NCBI RefSeq assembly: GCF_905220565.1
Contig: NC_059414.1
Coordinates: 184,001 to 248,000 of the forward strand
Direction of reading: 5' to 3'
DNA: 64,000 nucleotides
Source of the DNA: Melitaea cinxia
Taxonomy: Eukaryota; Arthropoda; Insecta; Lepidoptera; Nymphalidae
Below are positions 1 to 8,457 of the stretch, in pieces. The notes below the pieces were generated by a model. The model worked only from the letters and a program-made list of their open reading frames with translations, ran no database searches and was not told where the DNA came from. Positions within the stretch are counted from its first letter, which is position 1, and the number at the start of each line of letters is the position of its first letter. The position numbers were made by a program, and so were the translations under genes.

Positions 1-1080
1 TTCCTACGTCATTTTCCTTAAACGCTACGCGTGAGGTCAACTTCACATTTTGGCACTCAAAATTTATGAATACTGCCGACTGCTGTCATTTGAACCTGCG
101 ACCGTCATTTAATTCATATTCTATTCGCTGGACTATAAAACTCGCTCAGAAGTCGTAAATTATGTTTCCTAGCAAGTCGAAATTCTTAGAAGCTTAATTC
201 GCTGGCGCCTAGCATGAGTTCATTTCTACAGTTTTACTGACCCACATGTTAAGTACGTAAATAAAATGTGATAATAACGTGAGACAGATGTTGTTGAACC
301 GAACTGAGCTGAAACCGCCTGCAAATGCCCCACCGCTGGGCTAAGACCTCCTCCCCCATTAGTGGGAATTATTATTGAGGTATAGGTATTGTAGCCAAGA
401 AGGTAGGTCATATTTTTGAATTTAATGTCTAATTAATGAAAGCTGCACCCGTAACTTATTTTGCAATTACACATTTTGATACAAGCTTTCACCCCCTTTC
501 CGGAGATGACGGTCTGAATTTCAAGTTAAAAAGTCCCAGCATGCAGCAAGTTTAGCGTGATTCGTGGCCAAGATACAAAAATTACTGTTTTGGCTTAGTG
601 ATCATTACAAAATACCCTCTAGGACCTTTTCAAACTTGCCTACAATGCACAGAACAGGTCATTTTACAGTGTTGTTATGAATATTTTACTAGATTGAAAC
701 CTTATAAAATATTTTATGATTGAGGCATGTGGTGTATATTTGTATCTTATTTTGAGCCATAGATCTTATTTATAATAAAATATGTTTCCTAAATTAAAAC
801 ACTTGAATTGGTGTTTAGTCTATTAACTCGCTCGTTTCAAATGCCTTAAATAACGCGCGTTTGGCTAATGTTGGGAGTCAATTGTTATTACGATAATAAA
901 CAAACGGAATGGGTGTTTTTTCTACACTTATAAAGTTTCTGGTGAGGTTCAAGGTCGGGCGCGATTAAACAGATGTTCTACTATCAGGCATCATTGGTTT
1001 ATATTCTTTAATTTCTGGGAAAATATTGTTTTATAAAAAAACGTGCGTACATTACATACGTTTTTTTTTTTATATATTTG
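1..1080. other. AT-rich noncoding DNA
   Basis: No open frame with family resemblance is present. About 40 bases near 317-358 (AATGCCCCACCGCTGGGC followed by a C-rich stretch) resemble the conserved core of dispersed lepidopteran repeats, so this may be a small SINE fragment. The rest is AT-rich single-copy-looking sequence in which I see no gene, RNA or regulatory signature that I can name. Confidence 0.5.
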
Positions 1081-1081
1081 C

Positions 1082-1260
1082 AATTCCCGTCACTTATAGA
1101 CGCCTACAACACCAGAAGCATTGCAAGCGGGTTGCCGACCCTACCCGCAATTCCCTCCAGGAGCTCTGGTCACCTTATTCACCGACAGGAACACAACACT
1201 GCTTGAAAACAGTATTATTTAGCTTTGATCTTCTGTGAGGTCGATCAAAGCTAAATCCCC
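1082..1260 (-). repeat. RPT-L copy, truncated at a palindrome
   Basis: This is the minus-strand form of a family seen at least nine times in the window. Shared landmarks in plus-strand order are CACCAGAAGCAT, GTTGCCGACC, GGAGCTCTGGTCACC, AGGAACACAA and AACAGTATTATTTAGCT. The copy ends abruptly in a perfect 13-bp inverted repeat (TTTAGCTTTGATC at 1218-1230 against GATCAAAGCTAAA at 1243-1255), where other copies continue into GAGGTACTACCCCAGTCGGG. The family is noncoding and probably moved by a LINE, because plus-sense copies end in poly-A. Confidence 0.75.
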
Positions 1261-1324
1261 TCATTCCAGACAACACAATTCGATACTATATTATATCAAC
1301 AACACACTGTACCGAATACGGATA

Positions 1325-1649
1325 CATCATCATTTCAGCCAATCATAGTCCACTGCTGGACACAGGCCTCCACAATTTCACGCCAAAAATAGCGCGAACT
1401 CATGTGTTTTGCTCATAGTCACCACGCTGGGTAGGCGGGTTGTTGACCGCAGGGCTGGCTTTGTCGCACCGAAGACGCTGCTGCCCGTCTTCGGCCTGTG
1501 TATTGATTTTTATCCCGCCATCGGTCGGCTTTAAAAGTTCCAAGGTGGTAGTGCAACTGTGTTATCCCTTAGTCGCCTTTTACGACACCCACGGAAAAAG
1601 AGGGGGAGGCTATATTCTTTAGTACCGTAGCCACACAGAGAATATATAT
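1325..1649 (-). mobile_element. RPT-A copy 1, with 10-bp target duplication
   Basis: RPT-A is about 320 bp. In its own sense it starts GCTGTGTGGCTACGG, passes through CGTGGGTGTCGTAAGAGGCG, and ends CAGCAGTGGACT..AGGCTG with an ATG/ATC microsatellite tail. This copy lies inverted, so the CATCATCAT tail is at 1325-1333. The flanking direct repeat ACGGATACAT occurs at 1318-1327 and 1650-1659, a 10-bp target duplication of the kind made by target-primed reverse transcription. A translated stretch recurs in other copies only because the repeat itself recurs. It encodes no recognisable protein. Confidence 0.85.
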
Positions 1650-1720
1650 ACGGATACATTGTCCTTATCTATTATTATAATTTTGTCTTCTATATTACTA
1701 GCAAAAGTATAACACTAGAT

Positions 1721-2042
1721 ATCATTACAGCCTATACAGTCCACTGCTGGACATAGGCCTCCACAAGTTCACGCCAAAAATAACGTGAACTCATGTGTTT
1801 TGCCCATAGTCACCACGCTGGGCAGGCGGGTTGGTGACCGCAGTACTGGCTTTGTCGCACCGAAGACGCTAGACGGGCCTGTGTATTTCAAAGCCAGCAG
1901 TTGGATGGTTATCCCGCCATCGGTCGGCTTCTTAAGTTCCAAGGTGGTTGGGGAACCTTGTTATCCCTTAGTCGCCTCTTACGACACCCACGGGAAGAGA
2001 GGGGGTGGCTAAATTCTTTAGTGCCGTAGCCACACAGCACAC
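1721..2042 (-). mobile_element. RPT-A copy 2, with 12-bp target duplication
   Basis: This second inverted RPT-A lies about 80 bp from the first and inside the same MITE. The direct repeat ATAACACTAGAT flanks it at 1709-1720 and 2043-2054 without mismatch. The body carries the usual landmarks: CACTGCTGGACATAGGCC, the CACGCTGGGCAGGCGGGTTG block, CCGCCATCGGTCGGC, and the end GTAGCCACACAGC. Relative to the copies at 35.7 and 47.1 kb it lacks part of the CTGCCCGTCTTCGG block. The intact duplication argues for a fairly recent insertion. Confidence 0.87.
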
Positions 2043-2090
2043 ATAACACTAGATAAGGACAATATATACATTATACGTATTCGGTACAGT

Positions 2091-2540
2091 TGCCTAGTTT
2101 TCCAATTTTTTTTTATTTTAAGATCATCAGATCTCAGATTGATATTGAATATTGTATACATTTGTTAATTTTTAAACTTGTTTTATAGTGTTTCTATGGG
2201 ATGTAGATCTCCGAATGTTTCTTACGATCTTATATGCGCAGGTGTTGGGCAAACCTTCTTTACTCGATTGTTTACTCGAATGATTCAAGCGAGCATCTTT
2301 AACGAAGAGTTTAGAGAATCTATTCTTATATAATATTTGAACACGTGGGAAACGTGAGTCTTTACAAGTATTAATGACGTCACTCATAAAGCAGGGATTA
2401 CAAATCTTTGAAGTTGTATATTAAAACACCAATGCTTGGTGTTCAGCTGTTATTCTAGAGACCGCGCTTCCGTGTTTAGGTAAAAGATTATTACCATTCT
2501 GCACAACTTTTGTAAACTTTTGACGAAATTATGCTATTAT
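2091..2540. other. Noncoding spacer
   Basis: Single-copy-looking AT-rich DNA. A 71-codon minus-strand open frame here has no recognisable features and I regard it as chance. No RNA gene or repeat was recognised. Confidence 0.45.
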
Positions 2541-2800
2541 TTACGCTTCAGCCTGTAATATCCCATTACTAGGCATAGGCCTCTTTCCCCGTCTAGGAGA
2601 AGGATCAGAGCTAAATCCACCACGCTGCTCCAATGCGGGTCGGCGGATATATTCCCTACTATGAGTAACGATCGCTATCAGGTGTACATGATAACAACCG
2701 GGACCGACGGCTTAACGTGCTCTCCGAGGCAAAGTGGGGAGACCCGCAAGGACTGCACAAACACCCAGACCACGGCAAACACCTGTGTGTGTCTGTCTAT
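2541..2800 (-). mobile_element. SINE-1 copy
   Basis: This is the inverted copy of a tRNA-headed SINE. Reading the minus strand gives GTGTTTGCCGTGGTCTGGGT, a CGGGTCTCCCC block, AACGATCGTTACTCATAGTAG, the GGATATATCCGCC block, then the tail AGGAGAAGG..GCCTATGCC and CAGGCTG. The complete plus-strand relative at 55857-56130 shows the same order. The copy appears to lack its tRNA head. It is noncoding and depends on a LINE for movement. Confidence 0.75.
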
Positions 2801-3651
2801 TTATTTACGGAAATTATGATTGAAATGTTTTTATTTGTTTCCATATTCAAGATTTGAGATAAGCCCAATAGATAGAATACGAGAAGACAAACACGGATTC
2901 AAATCCTTGGTCTGCTGTGAAAGTTATACGTAAGGCTAGAAAGTGTCTTCAGGTACTTGATCTTTGAATAGGTTTCACGATTGACATCTAAAACGATATG
3001 TTTACCACTGTATTGGTCATTTTGAAATTCTTATATATCGTAAATAAATAAAAAATACGTTAGCACGGTAATTAAAATTATGAAACCATTACAGTAATCT
3101 TAAACGTTGACACACAGCTTAAACAATTATTAGACAAATCCTTTTGTTAAATATTTGTCATCAAAGTTTCATCCGTTGAACTACCGGCTTGGAGTCCTCG
3201 GAAATATCTCCTAAGCAAAGTCATAAAACGAAGACGTGACAGAGGGTCCGACACATACACACATACATACATACATACTGACAGTGAACGTATTATGACA
3301 GCTAACAATTAGGTCCTGTTTTCTGTCTGTTGTCCGTGTGTTGACAAGGCGTTTGTTGTGGATATTATTGAGTCGTAACTCCCAGATAAACCGCTGATTA
3401 TGAGATTAAGACAGGGTTGTGAATGTTTTAATGGATACTGAAGTTTTAATGCGTTTGTTATGCATAAAGTTAAAAGTTATAGGAACTTGCTAATTTCGGT
3501 ATTGCACAATTGCTATTTTATTTTATATTTGCTTAATATTTTTCATTTAAAATTTGACAATACACCTAAAATGCTACTTGTTTTGACTTGTTCAGATACA
3601 TATAGCTATCAGTCGAAAACAATGAAAAATTTTAAGTTTGTGTGTACCTAA
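2801..3651. other. Noncoding spacer upstream of piggyBac
   Basis: AT-rich DNA with a short (CATA)n microsatellite near 3252-3278. No gene is recognised. A 63-codon frame at 3460-3651 runs up to the piggyBac insertion and shows no domain. Confidence 0.45.
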
Positions 3652-3842
3652 TTAACCCTTGGGGTGCCTGGTGGGCAAAAATCACATGGCGTGCCTGGTG
3701 GGTCTATCATACCCGTAAACAATATCTTTGTTTTTTATGTTATTCAAAATTTGAAAAAGTGAAATAACCAGTATTTGTTAATTCTGAATATTGCTTTATA
3801 TGATAAAATAAAAAAAATAAAACAGAATTTGTTTTACAAAAT

Positions 3843-3848
3843 TTTATT
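3843..3848 (-). terminator. Likely polyadenylation signal of the piggyBac transposase gene
   Basis: The minus strand reads AATAAA about 180 bases past the transposase stop codon and inside the element. Other A-rich AATAAA variants lie nearer the left end, around 3795-3815, so the exact cleavage site is uncertain. Confidence 0.5.
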
Positions 3849-4026
3849 AACTAAAAGAATAAACCTCTAATTTTATGTAACAAAAATCAACTCTTTAAGT
3901 TTAAATCAACAATATCAAATTTTTTTGGTCAATATTGAAAAGGTTAATATATTAAAATAGTTTAACACAGATTAATCAACTTACAGACTATTTATCTTTG
4001 GATACAAAAAAGAATATTGCTCCTAA

Positions 4027-5802
4027 CTACTCAGTATTTGTGCGACAATTTTCGCATATAAAATTCGCGTGTTCCAGGCAAATGTGACTTGTGCAAGAGG
4101 CACAAGTGTACTTAGACTTGCGATCTTTTTTGCTCGGACATAAATAGCAACGCTTTTTTATGTATGAATCAGGTCTTTTGGGTGTTGGCTCGGAGGGTTC
4201 ACCTATATGAGAGCCAATTCTCTTACGTAGGGTAGTTGACAGACGCATATTATTAAGTCGTTCAGCCTGATGTGGAGCCGTCAATGCAATGCCTAATTTT
4301 TTTATAAATTGTCTTCTACTTGCAATTGCACCAGGATTGTTCAACATGTGAACAATTTTCGCGTTTATTCCAGCGGTGTTGAGAATCCAGAAAAAAATTG
4401 TCAGTGGCCATCTTTTCGAGTTTCGAGATACATCGTATGTACGTATCAGTTTGTCCACGTTATCTACGCCACTTTTTGTTTGGTTGTAGAAGGTTATAAT
4501 TGCAGGTTTTTGTTGATCACCTGTTTCAAGATCTATCTCGCAATCGTGGTGGTATGACGACAGCATGAAAACATTCTTATTTCGTTTTGGAATATACGAT
4601 AGAATTGTCATATCCTTTTGAAACCCAAAAAGTGTGGTGTTCACGTCACGTTTTTCTTGAAACTTTGGTGGAATACAAGCTTTGTTTCTCTTCATTGTTC
4701 CCACAGCCGTCAATTTATGATTTTTCAGTAGGTATTCAAACGTGGGATGGCTCGTAAACCAGTTGTCCATCGTTACGTTTCTTCCTGTTTGAGAGATTGG
4801 CTGTACTATACGATCAACTATATCATGGGGCTTATTGCTTACCTTATATGGACCATCTGGCTGTTCTCCTGCATATATCTCCATTTTCAGAGAATAGTAC
4901 GTTTGGGCATCAACAAGGGCTATAATTTTGATTCCATACTTGGCTGGCTTGCTGGGTATGTACTGGCGAAACCCACATCTACCACGAAAAGCTACCAGCT
5001 CTTCATCAATTGTTAAATTTTCGTATGGAACATAGACGTCTTGGCAAATTCTCACAAACTCTTCAAACAAATATCTGATAGGTGCCAACTTATCAATTGC
5101 TGATCTTTCTTCACGCGTGTCCAAGTTATCGAATCTCATACAATTAACAATGAACACAAACCGTCTCAAACTCATCGTTATTCGAAATATGTCGATGCCT
5201 GTTCCGTCATTTGCCCACAAATCTTTTAGGTTTTGTCTTCCAGATTTGAATAATCCAGCCAAGAAGAGTAATCCAATAACTGCTTTTAGTTCACTTAATG
5301 TGGTGTCTGAATAGGCATATTCATTCGAAGTGTTGTTAATACCCTTCCTCACATTGCGAATCTTACTGTTAGTATGTTCTAGAATTTCACTTAGCATACT
5401 TTCGGTGACAAACAGATGGAAGCAATCGAGTTCTTGTTGGGCATTTTTTGCATGAGGTTTTACTCCAGGTATTCCCGTTATAATATTTTCTGCTCTTGTG
5501 CGGACGCGAGAACTCGGAGGATTACGGTACCATACTGTGTTATCTTTACCTTTGTAAATTGATCTGCGAGCAAAATTACTCAATGGCTGAGACATCTCAA
5601 CATCACTGTTATCGCTGTCACTATTATTTGGTTCAATAGGGTGTTCATCCTCTTCTTTCTCGGTATCATCTGAATCATGTTGGATACTCACGTGGTCCGA
5701 CTCGGCACCACTTTCATCAAAAACTACATCCTCATTTTCATTTTCATCCAAATCTAATTCTAAAAGTTGTCTTATTTCAGTATCAGTGATTTGTCTGGCC
5801 AT
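4027..5802 (-). CDS. piggyBac-family transposase (DDE_Tnp_1_7), intact
   Basis: A 591-codon frame encodes a nuclear cut-and-paste transposase. I start at the ATG at 5802, where the context AAAATGGCC is strong. A frame opened at 5814 would use a TTG that lies inside the inferred splice acceptor. The N-terminal ~75 residues are very acidic and rich in Ser/Asp/Glu. The catalytic domain shows Asp266 (LTIDEELVAFRGR), Asp346 (VTMDNWFTSHP) and Asp447 (KSGVDNVDK). These positions nearly coincide with the known Trichoplusia ni piggyBac triad (268, 346, 447). The C-terminus carries a Cys/His zinc-binding module: Cys552, Cys555, Cys567, Cys570, His573, Cys575, His578, Cys583 and Cys586. The length is typical of the family and there is no stop or frameshift. 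Whether it is active in the animal cannot be told from sequence. Short frames on the opposite strand are shadows. Confidence 0.95.
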   Translation of the reverse strand: MARQITDTEIRQLLELDLDENENEDVVFDESGAESDHVSIQHDSDDTEKEEDEHPIEPNNSDSDNSDVEMSQPLSNFARRSIYKGKDNTVWYRNPPSSRVRTRAENIITGIPGVKPHAKNAQQELDCFHLFVTESMLSEILEHTNSKIRNVRKGINNTSNEYAYSDTTLSELKAVIGLLFLAGLFKSGRQNLKDLWANDGTGIDIFRITMSLRRFVFIVNCMRFDNLDTREERSAIDKLAPIRYLFEEFVRICQDVYVPYENLTIDEELVAFRGRCGFRQYIPSKPAKYGIKIIALVDAQTYYSLKMEIYAGEQPDGPYKVSNKPHDIVDRIVQPISQTGRNVTMDNWFTSHPTFEYLLKNHKLTAVGTMKRNKACIPPKFQEKRDVNTTLFGFQKDMTILSYIPKRNKNVFMLSSYHHDCEIDLETGDQQKPAIITFYNQTKSGVDNVDKLIRTYDVSRNSKRWPLTIFFWILNTAGINAKIVHMLNNPGAIASRRQFIKKLGIALTAPHQAERLNNMRLSTTLRKRIGSHIGEPSEPTPKRPDSYIKKRCYLCPSKKDRKSKYTCASCTSHICLEHANFICENCRTNTE

Positions 5803-5808
5803 TTTTAT

Positions 5809-5884
5809 CTGCAATAATATTATTTACATGAATAATTTACAATAAAAACACATTACAACATAAAAAATGAAAATAATTACTTAC
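5809..5884 (-). other. Probable 76-bp 5'UTR intron of the transposase gene
   Basis: On the minus strand a consensus donor (TTG|GTAAGTAATT, GT at 5884-5883) is followed 76 bases later by an acceptor (TATTATTGCAG, AG at 5810-5809). The acceptor ends six bases before the ATG. The interior is AT-rich, as short insect introns usually are. Removal would leave the coding frame unchanged. This is inferred from splice consensus alone. Confidence 0.6.
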
Positions 5885-6119
5885 CAATTAAAAGTTACGT
5901 CGTGTGCCTGGTCGGGTCTCACGGACCCGTGCGTACAAAACATGCGTGTTACTGCTACGGATGCGCGTTGCGGACTGCGGAAGTGGTGGCAAAATGGCCG
6001 CTAGTCTATATCGCGAAGCTACTCAGGAGCGCATCCGGCTAGGATACGAATTCGAAGAAATGTTGTCAATTATTTTAAGTGGCGGGTCTGTCAGACCCAC
6101 CAGGCACCCTAAGGGTTAA

Positions 6120-7610
6120 ATTACTGCCTGCTGGAAGAGCTGATCTATCATCCGCTGTATTTCAAGTAGAAATGTCATATAATGATTTTTACGTATTTAA
6201 TACATTTATTTATACTTAAATTTGATTAAAGTGGTGACCCTGGCGCTGACCCAGTAACCTTGACCCTTACAGTACAATAACATTGTCAGTGGCGACTCTA
6301 AAGCCGGTGCCTTGTATGGGGAGCACGAGTCAGTGGTGATAAATGGTTGAATAAAACTAATTCTTGCGCGTGGTTACGCTTATCAAAAATATATACCATT
6401 ATTTCATAAAAAAATTGCACTTTTAAATTAGAACTTTACATACATTCTTAAAATTGTAATTTTTATACACACTTATATAAAAGGGCTATTAAACATTAAA
6501 AGTAAGTAATAAATAAGTCTAGGTGTATGAACTTTTTTAACTTTTAGACCGCCACGTTAGCGGATATATTGCTTTCAATAACAACAAATAACAAAACCAA
6601 CAAAAATCAAAAATTATTTTAAATGCAACAAAAGAAAGCGGTAACCAAACCCACCACTGTTATCAATAATTATAAAATAATCAAAATATTCCACTAAACA
6701 AGAACTTTTGGTTTCCTTGTAAGCTCGCTATTTCGACTGTGTCAACGCGTCTGTTTGTCTGTCAGCGGCGTGTCAGCCGCAGGGAGAGAGTTTATGACTC
6801 AGGATTCTTTGCGTTTTGAGACATTGTTTGATAACATGTTTAATTTCAACATATTTCTGTTTAATTCTGGTTTAAATTACATCATAACTAAAATTTTAAT
6901 TTGTAAAATAACCATCCGAATGTACTTTTAAAGCCTATTTGAATAAAGTCATTATTTATTTACATTTTTGATTGATCATAATACTAATAAAGTTTAATTG
7001 GTGAAAACGTGAAGATTAAATTTTAATTATTTCAAGATGAATTTTATGAAATTATGTAGGTCATTTTCGTTATTTTCCGATACATAAAATAAACTGTAAC
7101 TGAGAAAAAGACTAAATAAGAATTAATTTAAATGTAATGTTTCTAGTAGAGGCTTATCGTTTATAAACATTAAAAATAACTCTTGCGAATTTGCATGAAA
7201 CATAAAAGCCAAGATTTACAATGCCTACATCTCTATACCGAGTTAATTTAAATGAATTCGTAAAAATATCGATGGACAATATTTTTTTAGTTTTATTATA
7301 TTTTATTTACATCCTTGTCCTATTCTCCTGAAACAATTCAAGCGAACAGACAAACGAACAACAGACATTAGCATAGCGCGGGACTCGCTACGATTGTATT
7401 TAAAGCATCTATAAAATTTTCTTACTATTCAGATGTTCTGTCAAAGTTATTTATATTTACATTTTTTACTTCGCTACTTCATACAACAGAGATGTGTTGG
7501 AAATGGTATCCACACATTGTTTGATTTTCATTTATTATTAGTACCGAAGTATAATATACACGAACTTAAATTTATTTTTATTTTTTACTTTATATCACTC
7601 GGTTGGCTAG
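6120..7610. other. Noncoding region, with a possible LTR scrap at 6225-6350
   Basis: Mostly unique AT-rich sequence. Near 6229-6300 the string AAAGTGGTGACCCTGGCGC followed by further GACCC repeats resembles the junction just past an LTR, where a primer-binding site would lie. No matching second LTR or gag/pol frame is present, so this is only a weak suggestion. No other feature was recognised. Confidence 0.35.
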
Positions 7611-7611
7611 G

Positions 7612-7800
7612 TATCTTATAGACGCCGAACCAAGCGCGTTGCCGACCCAATTCCCCCAAGGATCTCTGGTCACCTTACTCACCAACTGGAACACAATACG
7701 GTTTGAAAACAGCATTATTTAGCTGTAATCTTCTGTAAGGTCGAGGTACTACCCCAGTCGGGCTGCTCCATATTTTGAGCAGGAAATTTCCAACTGCTCA
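7612..7800 (-). repeat. RPT-L copy
   Basis: Minus-strand RPT-L with GTTGCCGACCC, CTCTGGTCACCTTACTCACC, GAAAACAGCATTATTTAGCTG and the end block GAGGTACTACCCCAGTCGGG. It then reaches CTGCTCCATATTTTGAGCAGG, which can form a hairpin at the 5' end of the family. It runs slightly further than the copy at 1.1 kb and is not truncated by a palindrome. Noncoding. Confidence 0.78.
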
Positions 7801-7893
7801 AACCCTAGCTCAGTTAGTATGTAAATGTGTAAATAATGATAAAATATTATGATTGTATTAATTTAGGAGAAAAATACAAACGTTAAATTTTAT

Positions 7894-8102
7894 AAACATT
7901 TTTTGAATATCATATCAAAAATTGACCGCTCCAGCGGGATTCGCTTAAACCGAAAATAAAAATCATCATATCAAAAATTTCGCTCTAGCGGGTACATCGT
8001 TCCATAGCTTAATTGGCTAGAGCGCCGACACGGTCAGTCGGAGACGCGGGTTCGAATCCCGCTGGAGCGGTCAATTTTTGATATGATATTCAAAAAATGT
8101 TT
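7894..8102 (+). mobile_element. RPT-T: tRNA-like unit inside a perfect 50-bp inverted repeat
   Basis: Bases 7894-7943 are the exact reverse complement of 8053-8102, with no mismatch in 50 bp. The right arm is the T-arm and acceptor of a tRNA-like sequence followed by TCAATTTTTGATATGATATT. The left arm repeats that inverted. The central part holds a whole tRNA cloverleaf (7998-8070). Related structures at 18737-18965 and 48976-49110 show that this is a family and not an accident of one locus. It may be a foldback-type element that captured a tRNA or a tRNA-derived SINE. Confidence 0.7.
7998..8070 (+). tRNA. tRNA-like gene or tRNA-derived SINE head, copy 1
   Basis: The 73 bases fold into a full cloverleaf. 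The acceptor CGTTCCA/TGGAGCG has 7 pairs (one G-T), the D stem is GCTT/GAGC, the anticodon stem is a perfect CCGAC/GTCGG, and the T stem is a perfect GCGGG/CCCGC with loop TTCGAAT. The Pol III A box (TAGCTTAATTGG) and B box (GGTTCGAATCC) are consensus. The anticodon loop ACGGTCA would give GGT (Thr), but it has C instead of U at position 33 and C instead of a purine at 37. That argues against a working tRNA. I favour a tRNA-derived mobile unit that may still be transcribed. Confidence 0.45.
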
Positions 8103-8309
8103 AGAATTCCTAATGTGGGGGTAACACAAAAATAAAATCGTAGGTATTAATAATAGCATGGTGTCGTCTCCTGTCAAAGATTTTCATTGTAATATGAAAC
8201 TTTGAATAGTTACGGGTCTCTGTAAAGAACTCACTATAGACGGCGCCACGGTTCGCTTAAACCGAAAATAAAAATCATCATATCAAAAATTTCGCTCTAG
8301 CGGGTACAT

Positions 8310-8382
8310 CGTTCCATAGCTTAATTGGCTAGAGCGCCGACACGGTCAGTCGGAGACGCGGGTTCGAATCCCGCTGGAGCGG
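8310..8382 (+). tRNA. tRNA-like gene or tRNA-derived SINE head, copy 2
   Basis: Identical to the copy at 7998-8070, with the same complete cloverleaf, consensus A and B boxes and unusual C33/C37 anticodon loop. It lies in the second unit of the 206-bp duplication. Unlike copy 1 it has no inverted partner arm immediately upstream, so the inverted structure is broken here. Confidence 0.45.
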
Positions 8383-8457
8383 TCAATTTTTGATATGATA
8401 TTCAAAAAATGTTTAGAATTCCTAATGTGGGGGTAACACAAAAATAAAATCGTAGGT

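Larger units (their letters stand above)
1306..2090. mobile_element. Short TIR element (MITE) hosting two RPT-A insertions
   Basis: The ends are inverted: ACTGTACCGAATACG at 1306-1320 and its complement ending at 2090 (GTATTCGGTACAGT). After one or two small indels the arms continue to match through TTGTCCTTATCT. With the two inserted RPT-A copies and their target duplications removed, only about 140 bp remain, which fits a small non-autonomous DNA transposon. No coding capacity is seen. The superfamily is undetermined because no clear target duplication is visible outside the ends. Confidence 0.65.
3652..6119 (-). mobile_element. Complete piggyBac-like transposon with TTAA target duplications
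   Basis: TTAA at 3652-3655 and 6116-6119 flank a 2,460-bp body (3656-6115). The left end begins CCCTTGGGGTGCCTGGTGGG. The complement of the right end is CCCTTAGGGTGCCTGGTGGG, so 19 of 20 bases match. The motif GTGCCTGGTGGG is repeated inside the left end (3664-3675 and 3691-3702) and a near copy lies inside the right end (5904-5916). These are plausible transposase-binding sites. Inside is one intact transposase gene. Elements of this family cut and paste into TTAA and usually excise without a footprint. Intact ends, intact target duplication and an intact frame together suggest a young, possibly autonomous copy. Confidence 0.95.
7940..8457 (+). repeat. Direct duplication of a 206-bp tRNA-bearing unit
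   Basis: Bases 7940-8145 recur at 8252-8457, offset 312 bp, and by eye the two 206-bp units are identical. Both begin TTCGCTTAAACCG and end AAAATCGTAGGT. The 106-bp spacer is unique. The lack of divergence implies a recent duplication or gene conversion. Confidence 0.85.

Noticed and set aside
1440..2012. Similar short peptides (ALSHRRRCCPSSACV type) at 1.4, 35.8 and 47.1 kb
   Set aside because: They recur because RPT-A recurs. They occur on the antisense strand, differ in frame integrity and have no start in context.
4309..5314. Plus-strand open frames of 65-89 codons opposite the piggyBac gene
   Set aside because: They are antisense shadows of the transposase frame with no features of their own.
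5803..5814. Upstream start for the piggyBac transposase, adding four residues
   Set aside because: The codon is TTG and lies within a strong splice acceptor. The ATG at 5802 has good context and places the catalytic Asp near their known family positions.
5904..6119. 71-codon plus-strand frame at the piggyBac right end
   Set aside because: It overlaps the terminal inverted repeat and ends in the TTAA duplication, so it is a by-product of the element end.
6225..6350. LTR retrotransposon primer-binding region
   Set aside because: The GTGGTGACCC-like string alone is insufficient, since no LTR pair or gag/pol is present.
7998..8382. Two functional tRNA-Thr(GGT) genes
   Set aside because: Stems and Pol III boxes are intact, but position 33 is C and 37 is C, and the units lie in a dispersed repeat. 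I list them as tRNA-like with modest confidence only.
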